From Limiplasma sp958448555 (GTDB taxonomy: Bacteria; Bacillota; Clostridia; Christensenellales; Aristaeellaceae), in NCBI GenBank assembly GCA_958448555.1, contig CAUDEL010000034.1, positions 1 through 33,732 on the forward strand: a stretch of DNA of 33,732 nucleotides, given 5' to 3'. Of this stretch, positions 27,567 to 33,732 are shown piece after piece. Position numbers and translations under genes: made by a program. Under the pieces are notes generated by a model. The model made no database searches. It had not been told where the DNA came from and was given only the letters and a program-made list of their open reading frames with translations. Each line of letters opens with the position of its first letter. Positions within the stretch are counted from its first letter, which is position 1.

Positions 27567-29107
27567 GCCTGCGCCACCTCCTGCCGCTTCGCGCCGGCCA
27601 TGTAGAGGCCCAGCTCCTCGACGGTCGTCTCCTTGGGATCGAACTGACCCACGATCTGGCCCTCGTACATCACCAAAATGCGGTCGGAGAGGTTCATCAC
27701 CTCATCCAGCTCCAGGCTGACCAGCAGCACGGCCTTGCCCTCGTCGCGCAGCTTGACCAGCTCCGCGTGGATGTATTCGATGGCGCCCACATCTAGGCCG
27801 CGCGTGGGCTGAACCGCCACGATCAGCGGCTTGTCGCGGTCGATCTCGCGGGCCACGATGGCCTTTTGCTGGTTGCCGCCGGACATGCTGCGCGCGATGG
27901 TGAGCGGGCCCTGGCCGGAGCGCACGTCGAACTGCTCAATGAGCCTTTCGGCGTAGTTGCGCGTCTGGTCAAAGCGGATGAAGCCATGGCGCTGGAACTG
28001 GGGCTCCTCGAAGCGCTGCAGAACGAGGTTTTGCTCCAGCGTAAAGTCCAGAATCAGCCCGTGCTTGTGCCGGTCCTCGGGGATGTGGCTCATGCCCGCG
28101 TCGCTGCGGGCCTGAATGGGGGCGTGGGTCACGTCGTGCCCGCAAAGCGTGATCTTGCCGCCGGAGGGCTTCTCAAGCCCCGTGATGGCATAGACCAGGT
28201 CGGTCTGGCCGTTGCCGTCGATGCCGGCGATGCACACGATCTCCCCCGCCCGGGCGGTGAAGGAGACGTTTTTGACCGCGTCGCGCTTGTAAAGGCGCGA
28301 GGGAACGCTCAGGTTTTCCACCGTGAGCACGGGCTCCGTGGGCCTGGCGGGGTCCTTTTCCACCACGAGCTGGACGGGGCGGCCCACCATCATGCGGCTG
28401 AGCTCCTCCTGCGTGGTGGAGGCGGTGTCCACCGTGCCCACGTAGCGACCCTTGCGCAGCACCGTCACGCGGTCGGAGACCTCCATGATCTCGTTGAGCT
28501 TGTGGGAGATGAACAGGATGCTCTTGCCCTCCTCCCTAAGGCCCCGCATGATCTCCATGAGCTCCTCGATCTCCTGCGGGGTGAGCACCGCGGTGGGCTC
28601 GTCAAAGATGAGCACCTCGTTGTCGCGGTAGAGCATCTTGAGGATCTCCACGCGCTGCTGCATGCCCACGGTGATGTCTTCAATTTTCGCGTCCAGGTCC
28701 ACCTTCAGGCCGTAGCGCTCGCTGAGGGAGAGGACCTTCTGACGCGCGGCGCGGCGGCTGAGAAAGCCGCATTTGGTATCCTCCGCGCCCAGGATGATGT
28801 TGTCCAGCACGGTAAAGACATCGATGAGCTTGAAATGCTGGTGCACCATGCCGATGTGCAGGGCCGTGGCGTCATTGGGGTCGTTGATCTGGACTTCCTT
28901 GCCGTCCTTTTTGATGACGCCCTCCTCCGGCTGGTAAAGGCCGAACAGGACGCTCATCAGCGTGGATTTGCCAGCGCCGTTCTCGCCCAGCAGCGCATGG
29001 ATCTCGCCCCTGCGAAGCTGCAGCGTGATATCGTCGTTGGCTTTAATCCCGGGAAATTCCTTGGTGATGTGGAGCATTTCGATAACGTATTCCGGCGCGT
29101 TATCCAA
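27563..29107 (-). CDS. ABC transporter ATP-binding protein, nucleoside/sugar type (NupO-like)
   Basis: 514-aa protein with two ABC domains in one chain. The first has Walker A GENGAGKST (41-49), MVHQHFKL and Walker B VLIFDEPTAVLT; its signature is the family variant TVGMQQR. The second has a degenerate Walker A (GIDGNGQTD) but a good signature, MSGGNQQK. This asymmetry is normal for RbsA/NupO-type ATPases. The TTG start at 29107 follows AAGGGGGG. An own promoter lies upstream, separated from the binding-protein gene by a strong terminator, so expression of the two parts can differ. Confidence 0.94.
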   Translation of the reverse strand: MDNAPEYVIEMLHITKEFPGIKANDDITLQLRRGEIHALLGENGAGKSTLMSVLFGLYQPEEGVIKKDGKEVQINDPNDATALHIGMVHQHFKLIDVFTVLDNIILGAEDTKCGFLSRRAARQKVLSLSERYGLKVDLDAKIEDITVGMQQRVEILKMLYRDNEVLIFDEPTAVLTPQEIEELMEIMRGLREEGKSILFISHKLNEIMEVSDRVTVLRKGRYVGTVDTASTTQEELSRMMVGRPVQLVVEKDPARPTEPVLTVENLSVPSRLYKRDAVKNVSFTARAGEIVCIAGIDGNGQTDLVYAITGLEKPSGGKITLCGHDVTHAPIQARSDAGMSHIPEDRHKHGLILDFTLEQNLVLQRFEEPQFQRHGFIRFDQTRNYAERLIEQFDVRSGQGPLTIARSMSGGNQQKAIVAREIDRDKPLIVAVQPTRGLDVGAIEYIHAELVKLRDEGKAVLLVSLELDEVMNLSDRILVMYEGQIVGQFDPKETTVEELGLYMAGAKRQEVAQA

Positions 29108-29168
29108 CCGCGTCCACCCCCCTTTCTGCTTGTTTCGACAGAACGTGCCATTTCACTGTAGTGTTAAC

Positions 29169-29197
29169 ATTATATCGGTTTGAGGGATAAATTGCAA
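29169..29197 (-). promoter_or_regulatory. Promoter of the ABC ATPase/permease genes
   Basis: On the minus strand, -35 TTGCAA (29192-29197), 17-bp spacer, perfect -10 TATAAT (29169-29174). Predicted leader is about 55 nt before the TTG start. It lies just after the terminator of the binding-protein gene. Confidence 0.85.
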
Positions 29198-29243
29198 GGA
29201 AAACGGCGCCGCGCCGCGCAGAAAGTGCGCGGCTTTGCCAGAC

Positions 29244-29278
29244 AAAAAAAGCCGGGGCGGGCTTTCGCCCGCCCCGGC
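29244..29278 (-). terminator. Rho-independent terminator after the BMP gene
   Basis: On the minus strand a perfect 12-bp GC stem (29251-29262 with 29267-29278) with a GAAA loop is followed by seven T residues. It should largely separate the binding-protein gene from the downstream ATPase gene. Confidence 0.95.
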
Positions 29279-29290
29279 AGGGGGGATCGT

Positions 29291-30397
29291 TTATTCGTAG
29301 ATGATTTCGACGTTCTCCAGGCCGGCGTTGACGACGGCGTCAGCCTCCAGCACGGTGTCGTCGATGACCACGGTGCCGTCCTTGATGGAGGCCAGCAGCG
29401 CTTCGTACTCCTCGATGGTGTAGCTCTCCAGCGACCAGGTATCGGTGGGCAGGCCAACGGCGTCGTCATTGGCGCCAAGGCTGGTGGCGATGTTGCCGAC
29501 CTCGTCCCACTCACCGGCGTAGAACTTGCCGATGGCCCAGGAGGTCGCGTTGACCAGGCCCTTGAGGGCGGAGGTCACGACGGTCTCGGACTCGTAGCTC
29601 TGGTCCACGTCCACGCCCACGACGAACAGGTCGTTGGCGGAGGCGGCGGAGACGATGGAGGAGAACATGGAGCCGCCGCAGGCGAAGATGATCTCGGTGC
29701 CGTTCTCATACCAGCCCTGCGCCATGGTCTGAAGCTCGGGGGAGGCGCTGAAGCTGGCGCCGTACTGCCAGGAGTACTTGAGCTCAACGGTGATGCCCAT
29801 TTCCTTGGCAGCCGCGCTCACGCCCTGGGCAAAGCCGTAGCCGTAACGGCAGCAGGCCGGGTTGGTGCCGCCACCGCCGCCCATGAAGCCGATCTTGGTG
29901 AAGCCGTCCTTGACGATGGCATAGCCGGCCAGGTAGCCGCTCTGCTCCTCCTTAAAGGCGATGGGGGCGACGTTCTCAAGGTCGATGGGATAGCCGTCGA
30001 TGAAGACGAACTTGGTGTCGGGATACGCTTCAGCAGCCTTGCGCAGCGCAGCCTCCTGCAGGAAGCCGGCGCATACGACCACCTTCGCGCCGCCCTCGCA
30101 GGCGGCCTTCATGGCGTCATAGCGGTCATCGTCGGTCGCCTGATCGCCGTTGGCGGGCTGGTAGTACTTGTAGGTCAGGCCGTTGGCGGCGGCATAGGCC
30201 TTCACGCCGTTCCAGGTGCCCTGGTTGAAGGACTTGTCCTTGAGCTGGCCAACGTCGGTGACGAAGGCAAGCTCGTACTTGCCGTCCTCGGCGACGATCT
30301 CATCGGGGATGTCATCGGGGTTGACGGACTCGGCAACCGCGGTGAACGCGAAGAGAACCAGGGTCAGGGCCAGAAGCATCGACAGAAACTTCTTCAC
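29291..30397 (-). CDS. BMP-family nucleoside-type solute-binding protein
   Basis: 368-aa extracytoplasmic binding protein of the BMP/PnrA (Med/TmpC) family, which captures nucleosides for the adjacent ABC importer. Family sequence includes DVGQLKDKSFNQGTWNG, FKEEQSGYLAGYAI, RYGYGFAQG and VVGVDVDQS. GTG at 30397 is chosen because GGAGGA lies 9 nt upstream and a signal peptide begins there (KKFLSMLLALTLVLFAFTA); the frame is open upstream through the promoter. Unusually, no lipobox cysteine is present: cleavage looks like signal peptidase I after AVA. It has its own promoter and terminator. Confidence 0.94.
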   Translation of the reverse strand: MKKFLSMLLALTLVLFAFTAVAESVNPDDIPDEIVAEDGKYELAFVTDVGQLKDKSFNQGTWNGVKAYAAANGLTYKYYQPANGDQATDDDRYDAMKAACEGGAKVVVCAGFLQEAALRKAAEAYPDTKFVFIDGYPIDLENVAPIAFKEEQSGYLAGYAIVKDGFTKIGFMGGGGGTNPACCRYGYGFAQGVSAAAKEMGITVELKYSWQYGASFSASPELQTMAQGWYENGTEIIFACGGSMFSSIVSAASANDLFVVGVDVDQSYESETVVTSALKGLVNATSWAIGKFYAGEWDEVGNIATSLGANDDAVGLPTDTWSLESYTIEEYEALLASIKDGTVVIDDTVLEADAVVNAGLENVEIIYE

Positions 30398-30460
30398 TTG
30401 ATTCTTCCTCCTATATGGGTTTTTTTGAGGGTACGGTTTCACAACCGATTCAGCTATTTC

Positions 30461-30489
30461 AGTATACCATGATTGCATCAATTATTCAA
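30461..30489 (-). promoter_or_regulatory. Promoter of the BMP gene
   Basis: On the minus strand, -35 TTGAAT (30484-30489), 17-bp spacer, -10 TATACT (30461-30466). The predicted leader is about 57 nt, too short for a purine riboswitch, and I see no riboswitch-like fold. No terminator is visible between this promoter and the preceding FAD-protein gene. Confidence 0.8.
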
Positions 30490-30522
30490 GCAAGGCGCAC
30501 AGGGGAAGGAAAATATTTCGCG

Positions 30523-31797
30523 TTAATTCGCCCCGCCGGCAATCAGGCCGCTGGCGAAGGCGAACATCAGGTTAAAGCCGCCGCACGCGCCGTCCACGTC
30601 CAGGATTTCTCCGGCGGCGTACAGCCCCGGACAGAGCCGGCTTTGCAGGGTATGGGGATCAAAGGCCGCCGTCTCGACGCCGCCGGCGGTCACCTGCGCG
30701 GCGTCAAAGCCGCGCGTGCCCGTTACGGCCATATGAAAATCCGATATCGCCCGCGCCAGCGTCGCAAGATCCCCCGGCCCGGCGGGCATGCCGGCGCGGG
30801 GCGCAAGCCCGCCGGCGCGCAGCAGGGCCGCGTTGAGCGCAGGCGAGGCCGCGCCCACGAGCAGCTCCTCCAGCGCAAGGCCGCCGCGGGCCTGGGCGCG
30901 ATCCCGCAGCAGGCGCTCCGCCTGAGCCCCCCCTCCCGCCTCCGGGCCGAAGAGACTTTCGCTCAGGTCCATGTGCAGCGTGCAGCCCGGCTGCCAGCAG
31001 CGCGCAAGCTGCATGGCGGCGATGCCGCTGACCCCGTCCTGGGCAAAGAGCGCCTCGCCCCGGCTTTGGCCGAGCGTCCCTCCCCGGGCGTCCAGCAGGC
31101 GCAGGGCGGCGCGCACCCGCTGTCCCGCCAGCCCCCGCAGGGGCGCGGGGTCGGCGGTCAGGGCGCACAGCGCCGGCCGGGGCGGGACGAGCCCGTGCCC
31201 AAAGGCGGTCAAAAGGCCGTAGGCCGTGCCGTCCGTGCCGTGCACGGGCGCCGCGGCTCCGCCCGCCGCGACGATCACCCTGTCGCCGCGCCAGCGCGCC
31301 TCGGTTTCCTCAAGAAGCGCGCCGGGCTTGGTCTTGCCGCTTTTTTTGGACACGTCCGGAAGGTAGCGGCACACCGTTCCCCGCGCCTCAAAGCCCCCGG
31401 CCGCGGGCGCAAGCGCCGTCACGCGCGCGTTGACCACAATTTCCACACCCAGCCGCCGCGCCTCCAGCAACAGCGCGTCCACCGCCGTGGAGGCCAGCAG
31501 CGACGCGGGATAGACGCGGCCCTCCTCCTCCAGGCGAAGCGGCACGCCCACCTCCCTGAAAAAACCCGTGAGACGCGCGTAGGGCATGACGGATAGCACC
31601 TGCGCGGCGAAGTCCGCGCCGCCGGGATAATCCGGCGCCCCGGCGTTGAGGAGGTTGCCCCGTCCGTTGCCCGTCACCCCCAGCTTTTTGAGCGGCCTGC
31701 GCCCGCGCTCCAGCACCGTTACGCCCTGCCCGGCGCGGGCCGCCGCGATGGCCGCGGCCATGCCCGCCGCGCCGCCGCCGACAATCAGGGTACGCAT
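30523..31797 (-). CDS. BaiN/HI0933-type FAD-dependent oxidoreductase
   Basis: 424-aa flavoprotein of the HI0933/YhiN/BaiN family. It shows the N-terminal dinucleotide-binding motif GGGAAG (7-12), the family signature GVTGNGRGNLLN, and the C-terminal FAD motif GLYAAGEILDVDGACGGFNL. One member, BaiN, has been reported to reduce bile-acid intermediates, but most members are uncharacterised, so no substrate is assigned. ATG at 31797 is preferred, with GAGG 8 nt upstream; a GTG sits directly before it. The start overlaps the upstream YkgJ-type gene, indicating a two-gene unit. Confidence 0.92.
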   Translation of the reverse strand: MRTLIVGGGAAGMAAAIAAARAGQGVTVLERGRRPLKKLGVTGNGRGNLLNAGAPDYPGGADFAAQVLSVMPYARLTGFFREVGVPLRLEEEGRVYPASLLASTAVDALLLEARRLGVEIVVNARVTALAPAAGGFEARGTVCRYLPDVSKKSGKTKPGALLEETEARWRGDRVIVAAGGAAAPVHGTDGTAYGLLTAFGHGLVPPRPALCALTADPAPLRGLAGQRVRAALRLLDARGGTLGQSRGEALFAQDGVSGIAAMQLARCWQPGCTLHMDLSESLFGPEAGGGAQAERLLRDRAQARGGLALEELLVGAASPALNAALLRAGGLAPRAGMPAGPGDLATLARAISDFHMAVTGTRGFDAAQVTAGGVETAAFDPHTLQSRLCPGLYAAGEILDVDGACGGFNLMFAFASGLIAGGAN

Positions 31798-32348
31798 CAC
31801 AGCCGCCTCATTTCATCAAGCAGGCGCTGCTCGTTATACAGCGCCTCCAGCATGTGGACGTTTTGAATCAGCGCATCTCCCGCCCGGGCCACGGCGGACA
31901 CAAACGCCTGATCCATCGCCCGCAGCCCGCCCTCCTCCAGCAGCGGGCAGACGCACCAGGCGCGCGGGTCGGGCTCCGCGACGGCGTGCGCCTTCTCCCC
32001 CAGGGCGTCGCCCTCCACGCGGATGCGCAGCGGGAAGAGGCGGCAGGCCAGCGGACGGTGCTCGCGCGGGCAGGCGCCCTCGCAGACCAGCCGCTTTCCG
32101 CCTTTGAAAAGCGTATCGTCATCCAGCAGGCGGAAGGGAAACCCCTCGATAGGCCGGCGATAGAAGGCGTCCTCATAGGGAAAGAGCAGCATGCCGTTGA
32201 GCCCCGTCTCGTCCGGCTGGCAGCAGGCGGCGCCGCACAGGCGCGCGCAGTCGCGCTTGAGGGGCGTAAGGTCGGCCAGCGCGCCGCGCGCAGCTTCCAG
32301 CGTGCGCAGGGCGCCCCTTCTGCCCAGCAATCTCATGATAATACCCAT
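31797..32348 (-). CDS. YkgJ-family cysteine-cluster protein
   Basis: 183-aa protein of the zinc/iron-chelating cysteine-cluster family (UPF0153/YkgJ). The cysteines are C34, C38, C42 and C43 (CARLCGAACC), then C89, C93 and C102 in an REHRPLACRLFPL context, and C132/C134. The family probably binds Fe-S or Zn; its biochemical role is unknown. AAGGAG lies 8 nt upstream of the ATG. It is translationally coupled to the downstream BaiN-type flavoprotein. Confidence 0.9.
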   Translation of the reverse strand: MGIIMRLLGRRGALRTLEAARGALADLTPLKRDCARLCGAACCQPDETGLNGMLLFPYEDAFYRRPIEGFPFRLLDDDTLFKGGKRLVCEGACPREHRPLACRLFPLRIRVEGDALGEKAHAVAEPDPRAWCVCPLLEEGGLRAMDQAFVSAVARAGDALIQNVHMLEALYNEQRLLDEMRRL

Positions 32349-32392
32349 CGTTCTTCTCCTTTGCGGGCGCCGGGATGCGCCGTTACAACGCC

Positions 32393-32421
32393 AGTATACC
32401 GAAATTGTGCCGGGTGTGCAA
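32393..32421 (-). promoter_or_regulatory. Promoter of the YkgJ/FAD-protein unit
   Basis: On the minus strand, -35 TTGCAC (32416-32421), 17-bp spacer, -10 TATACT (32393-32398). It is divergent from the promoter of the NusG-II gene, the two -35 elements being 21 bp apart. Confidence 0.8.
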
Positions 32422-32442
32422 CCTTCTGTTGATTTTCAACGC

Positions 32443-32471
32443 TTGACGGGCGCGCCTTCATGCGGTATGAT
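32443..32471 (+). promoter_or_regulatory. Promoter of the NusG-II/Gx-transporter unit
   Basis: -35 TTGACG (32443-32448), 17-bp spacer, -10 TATGAT (32466-32471). The leader is about 30 nt before the ATG at 32509. Confidence 0.8.
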
Positions 32472-32508
32472 GGCCCTGTTGTTTCATCAATGGAAAGGAA
32501 GGAAGCGC

Positions 32509-33099
32509 ATGCGCAACAAAAATCTCTTGATCGGAGCCGTCCTGGTGGCGGCCATTGCCCTGGTGGCCGTTTTGGCCGCGGTGCTGCCCTCGCGCATCGC
32601 GCCTCCGACGGAGGAGGGCCCCACGCTGGCGCCCACCGAGGTTGTGGAAGCGACGGAGGAACCCCAGGTTACGCAAACGCCCGAGGCAACGGAGGAACCC
32701 GAGGCGACGGTGACCGTTACGACGCCTTCGGGAGAGACGGCTTCTCCCGCCCCCGGGGATTCCGCCGAGCCCGAGGCGACTTTTGATCCGTCGTCGGTCA
32801 AGGGATGGCTGGTGGTCACGGTGGGCAACAGCACCTACCAGCCCCTGCCCCTGATTGCGGAGGGCGATTATTCCGTGACGCAGGAATCGGGTGCGGAAAA
32901 CGTCATCCATGTGACGGAGAACAGCGTGGAGATGGAAAGCTCCACCTGCGACAATCAGGACTGCGTCAAACAGGGCGTGGTGACGCTGGAGAACATGGAG
33001 GAGCGGCTTTTGGGCAACATGATTATCTGTCTGCCCAACCAGGTGACGCTGTCGCTGTACACCACCGAGGAGCTGCTCGCGCTGCTCTCCGGGGAATGA
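32509..33099 (+). CDS. NusG domain II-containing membrane-anchored protein
   Basis: 196-aa protein with an N-terminal hydrophobic anchor (about 5-27), a Thr/Glu/Pro-rich linker (about 34-90) and an extracytoplasmic NusG-domain-II module. The latter contains the family hallmark SSTCDNQDCVKQG, with two cysteines, and IICLPNQVTLSLY. Despite the domain name it is not a transcription factor. AAGGAAGGAAG precedes the ATG; the frame is open upstream to 32191 but that part is antisense to the YkgJ gene. It is paired with a Gx-transporter gene 15 nt downstream, an arrangement frequent in Clostridia and Bacilli. Confidence 0.9.
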   Translation: MRNKNLLIGAVLVAAIALVAVLAAVLPSRIAPPTEEGPTLAPTEVVEATEEPQVTQTPEATEEPEATVTVTTPSGETASPAPGDSAEPEATFDPSSVKGWLVVTVGNSTYQPLPLIAEGDYSVTQESGAENVIHVTENSVEMESSTCDNQDCVKQGVVTLENMEERLLGNMIICLPNQVTLSLYTTEELLALLSGE

Positions 33100-33114
33100 C
33101 GGGAGCGTAAGGGA

Positions 33115-33636
33115 ATGGGCAAGAAAAAACAGACGCTTAGGGAACGCACGCAATGGGTGGCGTTGTGCGGGTTGCTGGTGGCGCTGATGCTGGTGCTGGG
33201 CTTCGTGGAGAGCCTGCTGCCGGTGGCGGCCGGCGTGCCGGGAATCAAGCTGGGGCTGAGCAACGGAGTGTTGATCTTCGCGGTCTATATGCTTAACCTC
33301 CCCACCGCCTTTGTCCTCATGGTGCTCAAGGTGGTGCTCTCCGGCCTTCTGTTCGGGGGCGTGAACGCCATGATGTATGCCTTCGCGGGCGGCCTTTTGA
33401 GCATGGTGTGCATGGCGCTGCTCAGCCGCGTCAGGGGCGTGCATCCCATTATGGTGAGCATGGTGGGCGGCGTGGCGCATAATGTGGGCCAGGTGGCTTT
33501 GGCCATGGTGATCCTCAGCACGCCCAGCCTGATGTATTATATGGCGGTGCTGATGGCCGTGGGCCTGGGCACAGGAGCGGTGACGGGGGTCGCGGCGAAC
33601 CTGGTGATGAAGCACCTGAAAAAGATCAAATGGTAA
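33115..33636 (+). CDS. Gx transporter-family membrane protein (HepI-like)
   Basis: 173-aa integral membrane protein with about five hydrophobic segments, in the family annotated as Gx transporter or heptaprenyl diphosphate synthase component I. Landmarks: VPGIKLGLSNGVLIFAVYML and LLFGGVNAMMYAFAGG, with GGVAHNVGQV later. The fold resembles ECF-type substrate-binding membrane subunits, so transport of a vitamin, flavin or quinone precursor is possible but unproven. AAGGG lies close before the ATG. It is linked to the NusG-II gene upstream. In other genomes a polyprenyl synthase or ApbE gene often follows; here the window ends. Confidence 0.88.
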   Translation: MGKKKQTLRERTQWVALCGLLVALMLVLGFVESLLPVAAGVPGIKLGLSNGVLIFAVYMLNLPTAFVLMVLKVVLSGLLFGGVNAMMYAFAGGLLSMVCMALLSRVRGVHPIMVSMVGGVAHNVGQVALAMVILSTPSLMYYMAVLMAVGLGTGAVTGVAANLVMKHLKKIKW

Positions 33637-33637
33637 A

Positions 33638-33678
33638 TAAAAAAATCCCCGGCAGCGCAAGGGCTGCCGGGGATTTCC
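33638..33678. terminator. Hairpin terminator, probably bidirectional
   Basis: A perfect 13-bp stem (33644-33656 with 33663-33675) with a 6-nt loop lies 7 nt after the Gx-transporter stop. On the plus strand only TTT follows. On the minus strand the stem is followed by a long T-tract, so it would work best for a gene converging from the right. From 33679 to the end I see no supportable gene. Confidence 0.75.
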
Positions 33679-33732
33679 AGACTGTCAAAAAACCCTTTGG
33701 GGAGGCTCGGAGGGCCGCAGGTCCGCAACCTC

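Noticed and set aside
30398..30460. Purine riboswitch ahead of the nucleoside-binding protein
   Set aside because: The leader is only about 57 nt and I find no three-way junction or conserved purine-aptamer core.
33679..33732. Partial minus-strand gene at the right edge
   Set aside because: A short open frame exists but shows no recognisable protein or start. The T-tract orientation of the hairpin hints at a converging gene beyond the window, which cannot be confirmed.

Overview
The window reads as chromosomal core-genome DNA from a GC-rich Gram-positive-type bacterium, most likely Bacillota, class Clostridia. This is inferred from the gene repertoire (TagD, VanW-domain protein, NusG-II/Gx-transporter pair, BMP-type nucleoside ABC importer, CapA, formate-tetrahydrofolate ligase), strong AGGAGG-type ribosome binding sites, frequent GTG/TTG starts, and sigma-A-type promoters with 17-bp spacers. 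A high-GC gut lineage such as Christensenellales would fit, but I cannot prove it. I see no mobile elements, integrases, CRISPR arrays or rRNA. No stretch over 300 bases lacks a gene.

Left part, positions 1-6557: a tRNA-Gln(CTG) on the minus strand has a full-consensus promoter and is divergent from ftsH. Downstream of ftsH, four plus-strand genes are packed with overlaps: a PHP phosphoesterase, a membrane-anchored VanW/G5 protein, a TtcA-like tRNA thiolase and a DUF368 (PopT-type polyprenyl-phosphate transporter) protein. A strong terminator follows.

Positions 6560-11275: a promoter drives fhs, followed by an Lrp/AsnC regulator overlapping a class I/II aminotransferase, then a secreted CapA-family protein. 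A LysR regulator lies convergent to these, with a GNAT acetyltransferase divergent from it.

Positions 12787-25160: a 12-kb minus-strand run. In transcription order it is prfC (RF3), typA (BipA), an unknown secreted protein, a GntR/UTRA regulator, a NYN/OST-HTH protein, glutamine-dependent NAD synthetase, an MATE/Wzx-like flippase, a LicD-family transferase, TagD (CDP-glycerol synthesis) and an RluA-type pseudouridine synthase. The prfC promoter carries two inverted repeats. Flippase-LicD-TagD looks like a small envelope-glycan decoration module.

Positions 25210-30489: a nucleoside-type ABC importer on the minus strand. The BMP-family binding protein has its own promoter and a near-perfect terminator. 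The double-ATPase subunit and two permeases follow from a second promoter, are joined by ATGA overlaps, and end in another terminator.

Positions 30523-33732: a YkgJ cysteine-cluster protein overlapping a BaiN/HI0933-type flavoprotein (minus strand). Divergent from them, a NusG domain II protein and a Gx-transporter-family membrane protein run towards the right edge, ending in a bidirectional hairpin. Nothing here is a blatantly novel system. The best leads are the prfC control region, the LicD/TagD module, the unknown secreted protein next to the GntR and NYN genes, and the NusG-II/Gx pair.
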